A program made the position numbers and the translations under genes. Under the pieces are notes generated by a model. The model searched no databases. It was given only the letters and a program-made list of their open reading frames with translations, and was not told the origin of the DNA. Below, one piece after another: positions 22,481-34,341 of a DNA stretch of 64,000 bases. How positions within the stretch are numbered: the stretch's first letter is position 1; every line of letters starts with the position of its first letter. The DNA comes from Chromera velia. Its lineage: Eukaryota; Sar; Chromeraceae. The DNA is taken from contig JAHBMJ010000245.1 in the NCBI GenBank assembly GCA_018398765.1, positions 62,001 to 126,000 of the forward strand. Reading direction: 5' to 3'.

Positions 22481-25400
22481 GAGAGAGGCTTTGGCTTGTA
22501 TCCCATGAGCGTTTTACGTGGGAACGGCAAACCCGCAAGCCAACAAGAAAGTACAAAACCCTCGAGAAAACGTTGACCCGTGCCATGAGTATGCTTCAGA
22601 CTATGCAGCCAACCGCCTTTCACCAGGAATCATTTCAGGAGACTGACCCATCGCCTTGTCGATCTGGTTGAACCGGACAGCTGCTGCTTCGTTTGCCTGT
22701 TGTTGTGAGACTTCTTGTCTGACGTCCGCCGCTCTGCTCCTGTACTCCGCTTGCTGCTGGACTGTTAGGACCTCTGCCGCTCTTTTCCTCTCTGCCTTCA
22801 GCACCTGCATCCTCAACTTGAGCTCCTCCTTGTCTTTCTCTGCACTGAGTCTGAGGATCAACTCGTCCTGTTTGGTCTGGTAGGAATCCTGGAGCTCCAG
22901 CTGTGGAGAGAAGAACAGGAGGGGAATGGAGATTGACGCAAGAATGCATTCCGTCTGTGTTGAAAACGTCAATCACGACCAATGCATTCGAGTTTTAGTC
23001 TTTCTTGTTGCAGATTACAGAACTTTCGTCAGTTGGGTTCTCTACTATTACCAGAAAGAGCTTGAATTGCCACTCTGCCTAATTAAAATTGTGTGTGAAC
23101 ACACATCGAGTTTTTCTCTTACCCCTGTCGACCAGACAACTTCAGTCCGACGATGGAAAGAGAGACAGACATCTTTTTGATGGCTTGCCCTTGGCACATG
23201 AATTCTCTTGTTGTCCAGTCAATTCTCTTCTCTGTTTGCCTCGCTGCCTGTCTCTGTTTTTCAGTTAAGAAATGCCAAACGAAAGAAGAGAGAGCCTCCT
23301 GCCTTACCATTGCCTTTGCGTGTTCGTCTGCAACCTTCTGCATCATCTCCCTCAGTCTGGAGGCCCTCTCCCTGTTTTGCTTCTTCGAGAGGTTCGCGTT
23401 CTCTTGCTGGTGGTGTTGCTCCATTCGAAGCTGCAGAGGAGAACGGAAGGGAAGGGAGGGGACGGGCAAGCTGGGACGGACGCAAGTGTTTGAAGAAACA
23501 GAGAGAACAAGTAAGCAATCCCGAGGGAAATAGGATCATGAAATGGGGATGCAGAGAGGGGACGAAAACAATCAGGGGAATCAACAACGACTGTGAAGGC
23601 AGAAAAGAAAGGAGGAATCATGTGCACACAAAAAGGACCAACGAGCAGATAAAGAGAAGATCCAAAACACAAACAAAAACAGACAAAGATGAACAGATCT
23701 CTGGCTAAAAGAGAAGAATGCAGCCAGCCGACACTTACCCTTGCTTTTTGTGCCCTGTCATCCGGACTGAGAGTCTCGTCGTCTTTCTTCTCTGCCTGCT
23801 GGAGGGCCATTTGTTCGGAAAGCTCATGCATTTCGTCTACCACATCCTTCATTTCCTCTTCTTGTTGCTTCTCCATGGCCTCCCTCTTGGCTCTCAACCT
23901 TTCTTGTCGTTCCTTTTTCTTTCTCTCAATCTCTTGCCGGGCTCTCTTTCTCTCCTCCTGCATTTGGGCGTCCTCTTCATCTACTCGTTGCTGCACTTCT
24001 GCAAGTTCGGCCATCAGACGTTTTCTCTCCGCATCAACCGAATCGTCACCGTCCCCTCCATCCTCCATGTTTTGCAGTCTCTCCTTCAATTCCGTCATCT
24101 CCCTTCTCGCCGCCTCCTTGGCCTCCCTCTCTTGGGCAATTTGCTTGGCGAGGTCCTGTTTGATCTCGTCCTGCATCTTTCGCATCTCCTCCTCCATCTC
24201 CTTCTGCAACTGCTCCCTCTCAGCCTTCTGGCGTTTTCGCAACGAAGCCATCTGCACACAGAGTATTTCAGGCGAAAGCAGAATTAATAAAGGACTTTGT
24301 GCGTTTCATTTTGCCACTCTTCCTCATCCTTCTTGCTGAGGGTCTAGGCCTTATCTGTTGCATCCAGCCTGACATGTAGAGAAAGAGAATCGAAGGGACG
24401 AAATCAAAATCGACAATTCCAATCAGGCAGCCTGATGTCATGCTGCGGAAAACGAAGAAAAGGAAAGACCAGACCTGGCTCACTCAGAGATAGAAGAATG
24501 TGCAGCCATTCTTGTCAAGAAAGATAGCATAAATTACCGCAGACAAAATGAAGTGTCAATCCTTAAAGGACCACATATGCAAACGCTGAGGGGTACAAGA
24601 AGAGTCTCGTGCGACTTCCTTTTGGAGCAACTAGCATCACTACTCACTCACTCACGGACCCACTTCACTGGCTAACTGACTGACCTCCTTTGCCTGACGC
24701 TCCTGGATCCTCTTGTCGTTCACGGAGGCGAGAACCTTCTTGATCTTCAATTTTGCGTTGATCGTGTCCTCAGTCTCCGCGAATTTCGCTTTTGTTCGAG
24801 ACTCCTGCTCGGCCTCTACCTCGGCACGTGCGGCGTCAAGTTCTTCCCGGGCAGCCGATTTCTCTTGGGCGTGCTGCTGCTTCTGCAACTGCTCCCTCTC
24901 CTTCTGGGCTGCTGCAACGCGCGCACGACGAGCCTTCAATTTTTCTTGGAGGGCTGCGTCTTGTTGTTTCTTTTCTTCGTCTAATTTCGACCTTGCTTCG
25001 TCCCACCCTTCCTGCCAATCAACCAACATGGCGCGCCGCTCTTGAGCTAAAGTTTCAGGATCGACCACCTCCCCCTTCTTCATGGCTCTCTCTCGCGCCG
25101 CCGCCACCTTCTCTTCCAACGCTCGGGTTTCCTCGGCAAGCGCCGCCTCGGCCTGCATGAGCTGCTTTTGTCGCTGCTCTTCTTCGACGCGCCTGGCGTC
25201 TTCTGCAACCTGCAGGGCGGCGTCTGCTTTTTCCTTCTCCAACTGCTTCTGTTCCTCTTCCTGCTTTCGTCGCAGTTCTATCATTTTTAATTCTGCCTCC
25301 GCCTTCTCCTCCATCCGCCTCTTTCTCGCTTCCAATCTCTCCTGCATTCTCTGTTTCAATGCATCCTGCTGCTCCCTCTCCTCTGCTTCAAGGACATCCT

Positions 25401-28400
25401 CCATGGCCTTGATTCTGTCCTCGGCTTGCTTGAGGATTTCGGCCCTCTCGTCGGGATCGTCAACGAATCGGATTCTCTCCTGAGCCTTTGCCCTTTCAGC
25501 ATCTGCGTACTCAAGTCTGGTCTCCATTTGCATCTGCTTTCTTTCCTCATCCTCAAGCAAGGCCTCTCTCATCGCGTCCTCCTCCGCAGCAGCCTGCTCT
25601 ATCGCTGCCTTGGCTGCAAGCTCTTCGCGTGTGGCAGTGTCCAATTCTTCTCGGAGGCCGTTCTCTCTCTGCTGAATATCAGCCAGGAGCTCCTCCCTCT
25701 CCTTTCTCTGTTTTGCTCTCAGCTTCTCTGCAGCAGCGGCAGCCTCATAGTCGATCTGTTTCAGTCTTTCGTGCAACATTTGCTCATGCTGCTTCAAAAT
25801 TCCCTCCTTCTCTTGCGCGTCTTTTTTCTCTAAGTCGTTGAGCATCTGCTGTCTCTGTGTATCTGTGAGGTCTCTTCGCGCCATAATCTCTGCTCTCTCG
25901 ATTTCTGTCCGCTTCTCTGCCTCTCTCAAATCCAAGTCCTGGGCTGCTTGGGATTCTCTCTGAACCTCCGCCCTCTTCTCCCTGTCCGCCCTTTCTTTTT
26001 GAATCCATTCCATCTTGTGGCGGCTGCTCTGCTCTGCCTTCTCTTTTTGGCACTCTGCCTGTAAATCCAACAGATGCTGTTCCTTCTCTTGACGCGCTGC
26101 CATCGCCATCTTTCGTCTGGCTGCTCTTTCTTCGAGCCGGGCTTTGTGAGCTGCCCTCTGCTCGTCTGCCTCCCTCTCGAAATTGTCATCCGCCTCTCTC
26201 TGCAGTCTCTGGAACTCTTCCAAAATTCTTTTGTGTTCCTCGGGGTCGTCTGCTGCTGCTTCGAGTCTCTTCTGCATCTGTTCTTGCAGGTGCGCGTCTC
26301 TCGATTCTTTCATTTGCTTCAAAGCAGCCTCCATCTCCTCTGCCTCATTCTTTCCGACGAGATCAGCATTCTCACCCAGTAGTGCTTCCTCGTTTCCGTG
26401 TCGTTTTTCGAGCTCTGCTTTGTTGGCATCCGAGACCTCATTGATCGCTTGGGCAGTGAGAAGACCTGCGTTCTGCAGCTGCTTCTCTGCATCTTTGTTG
26501 GCTTTTGCTGCTCTTCGCTTTGCTCTCTCTGCCAATTTTGCCCTCACCGCGTCCTGCTGAGCTTGGAACTCCTCATCTAGTCCGTCCTCCATCTCTTTGT
26601 TCGCTTTCGCAAACTCCTGAAGGATTCTCTCGCGCTCAGCAGGAGAGGTCGCGTTTGCCAAGGCTTCGTCTCGCTTCTGGCGGAGACGGGCTCGCTCAGC
26701 AGCAATCTTCGCGTCTTGTCTGCACGTCGAGCAGCGAACAAAAACGAGTTGGGAGTGCAAAACCTGGGTATGGAAAAAAGACAGTCAAACGCATCTGTCA
26801 TACAAGGGAGATGGAGATTCAGGATGGCCATTTTATTCGACACGCCATGCCATTCAGTGGTGACAATTAAAGACCGCCGTTCCTCGAGTGCGAGGTACTG
26901 TGTGGGGCATGTGTACCTCATAAAAATGCTGCCTGGCTATGCGGTAGAATGCTTCAATGGCTAATTGACTGACTGACTGACTGACTCTGCATTGAGCTCC
27001 AAGAGTGCCTGACGGTCTTCCTTGATGGCGTTTTGGTAATCTTCGTCGGCTTTTTCTTTGAGTTTCTTCTCAATGGCAGCCTCCGATTCCTTGGCATCTT
27101 TTAACTTCTCCTCTGCTCCCTGCTTCTTCTCATTCGTTTCCTGCATCGCTGCCTCCTTCTGCCTCATTCTCTCCCGAATGTCCTGGAGAAGCGCGTCCTC
27201 GTCTGCGTATCGGAGTTTCTTCAACTCCTCCTCAGCCTCTGCCAGACGGTTCTCCAGATTCTTTCGCTTATCCGGATCCTCCTCCGTCTCCAATTGAGCC
27301 TTTATGTCCGCGATCTCTTCCTTCAATTCTTTCACCCTCTTCTTATCCTCGTCGGAGGCTTTGGAGAGCTCTTGCTGCAGAAGGAGAGCCTGCTGGTCGA
27401 GGTCGAATTCGGCCATGTCACCCTCGTCTGCACCCTTCAGCTTCCCTTGGTCGTCGAACTGCACGTAAGAATGAGAAGAAGTTTCTCAACACATCGATGG
27501 TTTTTGTGTTCAAACTGCTCTCCTGGTGTGTACCTCTCATTTCAAGCAAAAAGGGTACAGTCAGAGAAGAGCAGAGCGCGGAGATTATCTGCCAGAAGAA
27601 AAAGTGGAGGGAGTCAGCAACAGACTACAACCGTGCCTGTGACTCGGCAGAGATAAAAGGACGACACTGACTTCCGACTGACTGACGTCATCACCATCCC
27701 CGTCAGGCTGTCCATCCTGTGGGTCCCTCTCGGACTCCCAATCTTCCTGGGCCTCTATGTCCTTGATCTCGGGTCCCAGAAGGGCAGCCTTGTCGGCAGG
27801 GACAACCTCGCATCTCTTTTCGAGCTCTGCAATTCTGTCTTTCAACTTTGTCTGCTTTCGGTCTTCGTCGTCGGTTCCGAGGATTTCCTTTTTCCGAAGA
27901 GAAGCTTCGAGACGCCCTGTGAGGACCCCCGTCCACTCTCTTGTGTCGTTGAGGAGCTTCTCCGTCTCCTCGTTCGTTTTGTTCAGAGTGTCCCCGGCGA
28001 TCATGTCGAAGTACCTGCAAAGAGAGAAAAGTAAGGGGAGAGAATGGAGTCTTCTTGCAGAAGGGAAGGTATTTGCAAAGAGATCTTCACTGTCTCCCGA
28101 GTGCTCAGATATCGGAGGAGAAGCAATCTGACACTGCAACGGTCGTCGCTTTCGCTTTGTCTCTTCATACGAACTTTCCGACCACTGGTTATGCAGGGCT
28201 CATCTTCGTTTGGGCCGCTTTGTCTGTTGCTTCCACGCCCGTGACCCACTCCACCTCCTTTGTCTTCGAACTTCTGCATGGCACTCCCAGACCGACCGAC
28301 GGACCGATGGTGATCCATCAATTTCTCCAAAGTCGCCTGGAGGACCCGAGGGTCATAGAGATCGAGGGAGTAATTCTGCAGAGAGGACGCGACCTCCTGG

Positions 28401-31400
28401 GCAGACACCTCGGCAAGGAGCGCCTCCTCTTGTCCTGGCATGGGGCCGAAACCCCAAAAGTCGTCCGGCTTCCTCTCTGTGGGCTCCTCCCCTTTCTCGT
28501 CGTACTTCTTCACCGTTTGCTCGCCCTGCAAAATTCAGTATCCAGATTAGATTGAATGTCGGGGAGAAGCAGAGAAAGAAAGACGGGGAAAGCTGGACAC
28601 GTGACGAATCCCCACACGTCCCTTCTCATTTCCTTGCTCTCTCTGTTCTGCCTGTCTCCAGACATATTCCGCCAGCACCCTCTCAGGCTGCGTACCTGGA
28701 CAGAGTCATACACGGAGAAGTCGAAGCGGTTGGCCTTGTCTCTGTACGTGGTCTGGATGTCCTTCTTGTTTATCTTCCATTCCTGCTTCTGGACCCTGCA
28801 AGCAGGCAATAACAGCAACTCATTGCAGGGTGGGCATCCTGACCGGCACACACCATTTGTTTCTTTCTGGAGTTTAGGATAATGAGGGGACTCTCACCCG
28901 ACACCTCACTCAACTAGAAGAGAGAAGCCAGACGGCCGCAGAGAAAAACAAACATCTAGTTGAGCCACTTGACGCGGTTTTGCTGTCTGTAGGGCAGCCT
29001 GAAAGTATCTTGTGCGGGCCTGCGCGTTTCCAGCATTCCGGCCGCTCCACATGCAGGTAGATCTACAGACGGAAAAAGAGGAGGGCAGCCCATCCAAGAG
29101 AGGCGGATGTTGACGTTCTCAAAGTGACAGATGGACAGCCACAGATTCAAAATGCTTTCTGCTCACTCAGAACAGGTGCACAGACTCGTAGAAAGACAAT
29201 TAAAGAAACAGCACCGGACAGCCTATCTGAGGCAGACAGTTAGACGGACGAACGAACCTGTTCATGTACCAAAGGATCACAGCCGACACGACGATGACAG
29301 CCACGATGACCAGCGCAAGGACCAGCCAGTTGGGTTCGAGGAGTGTATCCGTTCTCTTCTCGACTCCAATTGATCGCAGAGTGTTGGCAGTCATCGACCT
29401 TGTTGTCTGGGCTTTCGTCGGGCAAGTGGTTCCTGTGGCGACCACCGAGACAATCTGAAGTGAACCGTCGATCGGGTCTCCGTTCCTCCCCTGGGATGAG
29501 GTACCGAAAACCAAAGTTCCTTCAGTATTCAACGCCGTTGCAAAAACGCTGGGACAATTGCCGGCTTCCACATCCTCGACTAGCGTTCTGAAGGCAGTGT
29601 AGTCGAAATCAGACGCGGTGTTTAGCAGCGAATCCTTCACATACACAGGATACCCATCGCAGGAGCAAGTCCACGTCATGACACTGCCCTGGGCGAGACA
29701 GGAGACCGAGTTGGAGATCGACGCTTCGTCTGTGGATACCGTCTGGAGACGTCGTTTGGCCTCTTCGTGTGCCTCGTGAAGCCGGGTGTATTCGGGGTCT
29801 TCCTGTAGGACTCTTGCGAGGTGGCGTCGGTGCTCTGTGGCGTCGTCTGTGATCACGAGACCTTCCAGCTCCAATCGTCTACGCCGTCTCTGAGCTGCTG
29901 TATCCAGAGCATCTCTTAGGGCAGAGGAGGCTCCGAACTGACCTGTGAGCTCTCCTGTCGGATCGACTGCGGCAAAACTCAACTGCAAAGGGAGAGAGAG
30001 ACACAAGGAATACAAAGGGTGGGTTAGGTTAGTGTCGTCTACCTGTACACAGCTACGAGGAAAGGCCTCGAATTTCACACTGTGAGGTGAAACTGGTAGC
30101 ACATTTCATATGTGAAGAAAAACAGTCACGATTTTCTTCTTTTGTCGGCGGCTTTGCATTACAACCCAAAAGCCGCAAGAAGATGCACTGATCTTGCCCA
30201 ACGTCCAAGTCAGTGAGCATATTGATGGATTTATTATTAAATTTTCGTCTTCAGATGGGGAAAAGCCATAAAGGCCACGCTCTGCATAACCCTATCAATA
30301 TGCTGACTGACTGACTGACCTCGCACCATCCATCGTTGATTCCCACGTCCTCTATGGTCCCGTCTGCGTTGGAGGCCTTCGTGCTTGTGCACCCTGTGTA
30401 CCCTACCAGGAATCCCTCTGCCTGCAGCTCTGCCAGCGTGTAGGTGGCAATGACCACTGAGGAAGCGTTGACGACCTCCACCTTCATGTCCGCTGTAGAC
30501 TCGCCCGGATGGATCTGCACAGACAGAAAAAGACCAGAGCATTCACAGAGACAGAGACAGTAGTAGAAAACATTGAAGAAAAAAAAAAGATAGATCGAAC
30601 GAACGAAGAAAACGAACAGACGAACAGAGACTCGCAAGCACCCAGCCAGATACCACAAAACAACTCACAGTTATTCACCCATTTCTACAAAAAAAGAGAA
30701 AGAGTTAAAGACAGACAGAGAGCCTCAGAGCTGGTTTGGCTGACCCTCATAGTAAACTGGCTGAGCTTGCAGTCGATGTCGCACACCGTCTCTGGAACCT
30801 GCACGTTGTCGCACTGGCAGACACCCAGAGTGGACGAGAGAGTCCCTGCCGACCCGTCGCACGCATTACTGCAGTCGGTCCTCTCCGTGCAATTGCCGTC
30901 CTGGGTCCTCACTTGATCTGTGCCACATCTGTCCAGCACAATGGGCTGAGCGGGAAGTTCGCTATCCCCCGTCTGTGCCACGAAGTTCTCGTCCACGAAT
31001 TCGTACCCTGGGAGCGGGACACAGGTCTTGTCACCTTTCTGGAATGTTCTGTAGTCCCCTGTGCAGGTGCATGTAGTGGAGTTGGGGGCTGCAAAAGACG
31101 TCGTGCCGCACTCTGCACAGCTCGTTGCGGCATCTCTGTCGCTGTATGTGTCACTCGGACATATTTCGCAGTCTGCCGAGCTCGCGAGATTGGTCTTTGT
31201 GGCTTCTGCGAACGATCCCGCTGGGCATGCCACTGGTCTGTACGCACCCGCCTCACAGTAGTGAGCAGTGGGACACGCGTAGCCCCCATCTCCGGTTGAG
31301 GTTGGAGTCCCTGTGATGGCCCCCTTCTCACAAATGTAGCCAGCGTCACAAGTGAGACATTCGGGTGTGCCTGCCACAGGAGAGTAGGTCCCGTTCTCAC

Positions 31401-32985
31401 AGGTCTCACAGACATGAGAAGACTCATAAGGACGGATGTTGTAAGGAGATGACTGAGAAATGACCGATCGGAAGGAACCCGGAATTGTCTGCTGGCCTGC
31501 AGAACAACCCTGTGGCGTTCCCGTACCCCCTGGACAGTATTTGTTCTCCCCACAGACTGTGGGTGTCCAGGTTTGAGACTCACACGTGTACCCCTGGGGG
31601 CATGCGAGGGAGTTATCTGATGACTGGGTGTAGCATATGGTTCCGTCCGCACAGGCAGTGGCCGTCTCGCTTCCTGAGGGGCAATAGTTTCCGGGCGGAC
31701 AGATGGTCCAGGTGCCGATGTTGCATGTGTTGTTGAACCCGCAGAAATATCCTGCAGGAGAGAAAAACGTCCAAAGAGAAACAGATGGTGAACGTCACAA
31801 GCTTTACATCATTCCATAATCCTTGACGACAGCAAGTGGTCAGAGGCATAACTCCTTCTTCCTTCCTTCTTTCACGGCTTGTTTCGTTCTCCCTCTGGAT
31901 TGTTGGACCATTAATGACATTGACTAGAGACCTGAGAACTTTTTGAGACATACGCGCACATCCGTCGGGGGAGTTTTGTGTTGCGTCAGTCTCCATATTC
32001 TTGAGTGCCTTTTTTGTTGCCTTTCTGGAAGACTGGCAGAGAAAAAATTGAAATACGACCTTTTCATTCTCAGCAGTGTCTTACTCTCCTACCTGCAGGA
32101 CAGGCCGTGCAATCAGAAGCCGCTGCTGCGCCCATATCACTCCTGTACGTTCCTGTGGGGCAACACACGTAGGAGGTGTTCCCACTGGCAAGGGTTCGGT
32201 CGTAGGGGCAGTAGTACCCTGGGGGGCACCTGAAGACGCTCCTGTCTGAAATCGCTGGGTGGGTTGTTGTGTTGTAAGTGATACCGATCAGGTCGCACAG
32301 GTAGCCCTGCATGCATGCATGAAAGCATGAACATCGGTTTATTTGATTCGTGGAAGCGAGGTCGCACAAAGAGAGAAAGTCTGCTTTCCGACTGTTGTAC
32401 CACTTGTCTCAAAGAGGCTGAAAAGAGCAGATAGACTAAGCGAGCGACTTGGCCAAAGCCTGGAGTTGACTCGACCTACCGACAAAGAGAGAGCGAGAAA
32501 CACAAAAACAGAGACCCGCACTGCTCACTGACCGGTCCACAGTCAAGACAGGCCGTCGAAGCAGAGCTTCCTGTGTTCGGGTTGTAAGTCCCTGCAGGGC
32601 AGGGAGTGGGTTCCTGTGATAGCGCAGGGCAGTAGTTGCCTGCAGGACACAACTCGGCCACGAGGGAGTTGGACCTGCAGTAGTACCCTGCTGGGCAGTC
32701 TGTGCAGTCGGAGGCCTGGGTTCTGCAGTCCTGGTTGTTCACCTTTCCGGGGTCGCATTGTGTCGGCGTGGTGGTCCCCGCAGTGCAGTAGTGTCCCTTT
32801 GGACAGCACCCTCTGCAGGTAGGTGGACATACACACAGGGAATGAAGTGATCGAGTTGAAGAAGTGAAGAATCGAAAGAATCAAATGATCGCTTCGATCT
32901 GTCATACTGGTCTTCTTTTTTTCTTTCTTTCTTTGTTTCTTTCTTTCTTTCCTTCTTTCCTTCTTTCCTTCTTTCCTTCCTTCCT

Positions 32986-33017
<32 letters not shown>

Positions 33018-33173
33018 TTTTGTTTTCTTTCTTTCTTTCTTTCTTTTCTTTCTTTTCTTTCTTTTCTTTCTTTTGTTTGTTTGTTTCTTTCTTTCTTTCT
33101 TTCTTGCTTTCTTGCTTTCTTGCTTTCTTGCTTTCTTGCTTTCTTTCTTTCTTTCTGTCTGTCTGTCTGTCTG

Positions 33174-33205
<32 letters not shown>

Positions 33206-33277
33206 TTTTTCTTTCTTTCTTTCTTTCTTTCTTTCCTTCTTTCTTTCCTTCTTTCTTTCCTTCTTTCTTTCTGTCTT

Positions 33278-33310
<33 letters not shown>

Positions 33311-33498
33311 GTTTCTTTCTTTCCTTCTTTCTTTCTTTCTTTCTTTCCTTCCTTCTTTCCTTCTTTTTTTCCTTCTTTCTTTCCTTTCTTCCTTTCTGTC
33401 TGTCTGTCTGTCTGTCTTTCTCTCTTTCTTTCTTTCTGTCTTTCTTTCTTTCCTTCTTTCTTTCCTTCTTTCTTTCTTTCTTTCTTTCTTTGTTTCTT

Positions 33499-33531
<33 letters not shown>

Positions 33532-33859
33532 GTTTCTTTCTTTCTTTCTTTCCTTCTTTCTTTCTTTCTTTCTTTCTTTCCTTCCTTCTTTCCTTCTTTT
33601 TTTCCTTCTTTCTTTCCTTTCTTCCTTTCTGTCTGTCTGTCTGTCTGTCTGTCTTTCTCTCTTTCTTTCTTTCTTTCTTTCTGTCTTTCTTTCTTTCCTT
33701 CTTTCTTTCCTTCTTTCTTTCTTTCTTTCTTTCTTTGTTTCTTTCTGTCTGTCTGTCTGTCTGTCTGTGTTTCTTTCTTTCTTTCTTTCCTTCTTTCTTT
33801 CTTTCTTTCTTTCTTTCTGTCTGTCTGTCTGTCTGTCTGTCTTTCTTTCTTTCTTTCTT

Positions 33860-33890
<31 letters not shown>

Positions 33891-34058
33891 TTCTTTCTTT
33901 CTTTCTTTCCTTCTTTCTTTCCTTCTTTCTTTCTTTCTTTCTGTCTGTCTGTCTGTCTGTCTGTGTTTCTTTCTTTCTTTCTTTCCTTCTTTCTTTCTTT
34001 CTTTTTTTTTTTCTTTCTGTCTGTCTGTCTGTCTTTCTTTCTTTCTTTCTTTTTTTTT

Positions 34059-34094
<36 letters not shown>

Positions 34095-34198
34095 TCCTTC
34101 TTTCTTTCCTTCTTTCTTTCCTTCTTTCTTTCCTTCTTTCTTTCTTTCTGTCTTTCTTTCTTTCTTTCTTTTTTTCTTTCTTTCTTTCTTTCTTTCTT

Positions 34199-34229
<31 letters not shown>

Positions 34230-34310
34230 TTCTCTCTTTCTTTCTTTCTTTCTTTCTTTCCTTCTTTCTTTCTTTCTTTCTTTCTTTCTGTCTGTCTGTC
34301 TGTCTGTCTG

Positions 34311-34341
<31 letters not shown>

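Larger units (their letters stand above)
20240..28969 (-). other. Giant protein, cytoplasmic coiled-coil tail (about residues 4027-5883)
   Basis: After the membrane, exons 19-22 carry mixed charged sequence (NKKDIQTTYRDKANRF, EEALLAEVSAQEV, FDMIAGDTLNKTNEETEK). Exons 22-28 are then almost continuous Glu/Arg/Lys/Gln/Ala heptad-like coiled coil; exon 23 alone gives 678 residues. Motifs such as a short DDPEEHKRILEEFQRL and DDPDERAEILKQAEDRI recur, pointing to internal duplication. Exon 29 is a non-coiled Gly/Ser/Pro/Arg tail of 133 residues. A scaffold or cytoskeletal linker role is an inference from composition only. Confidence 0.8.

Noticed and set aside
20877-28139. Plus-strand Ser/Leu/Ala/Cys-rich frames opposite the coiled-coil exons
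   Set aside because: They are antisense shadows of Glu/Arg/Lys codons; the minus strand has consistent splice junctions and domain sense.
28969-29067. Alternative exon 18 of the giant gene using the acceptor CTGTAG just upstream of 29060
   Set aside because: It would end in phase 0 at the same donor and break the frame into exon 19; the CGCAG acceptor at 29020 keeps phase and gives a basic juxtamembrane sequence.
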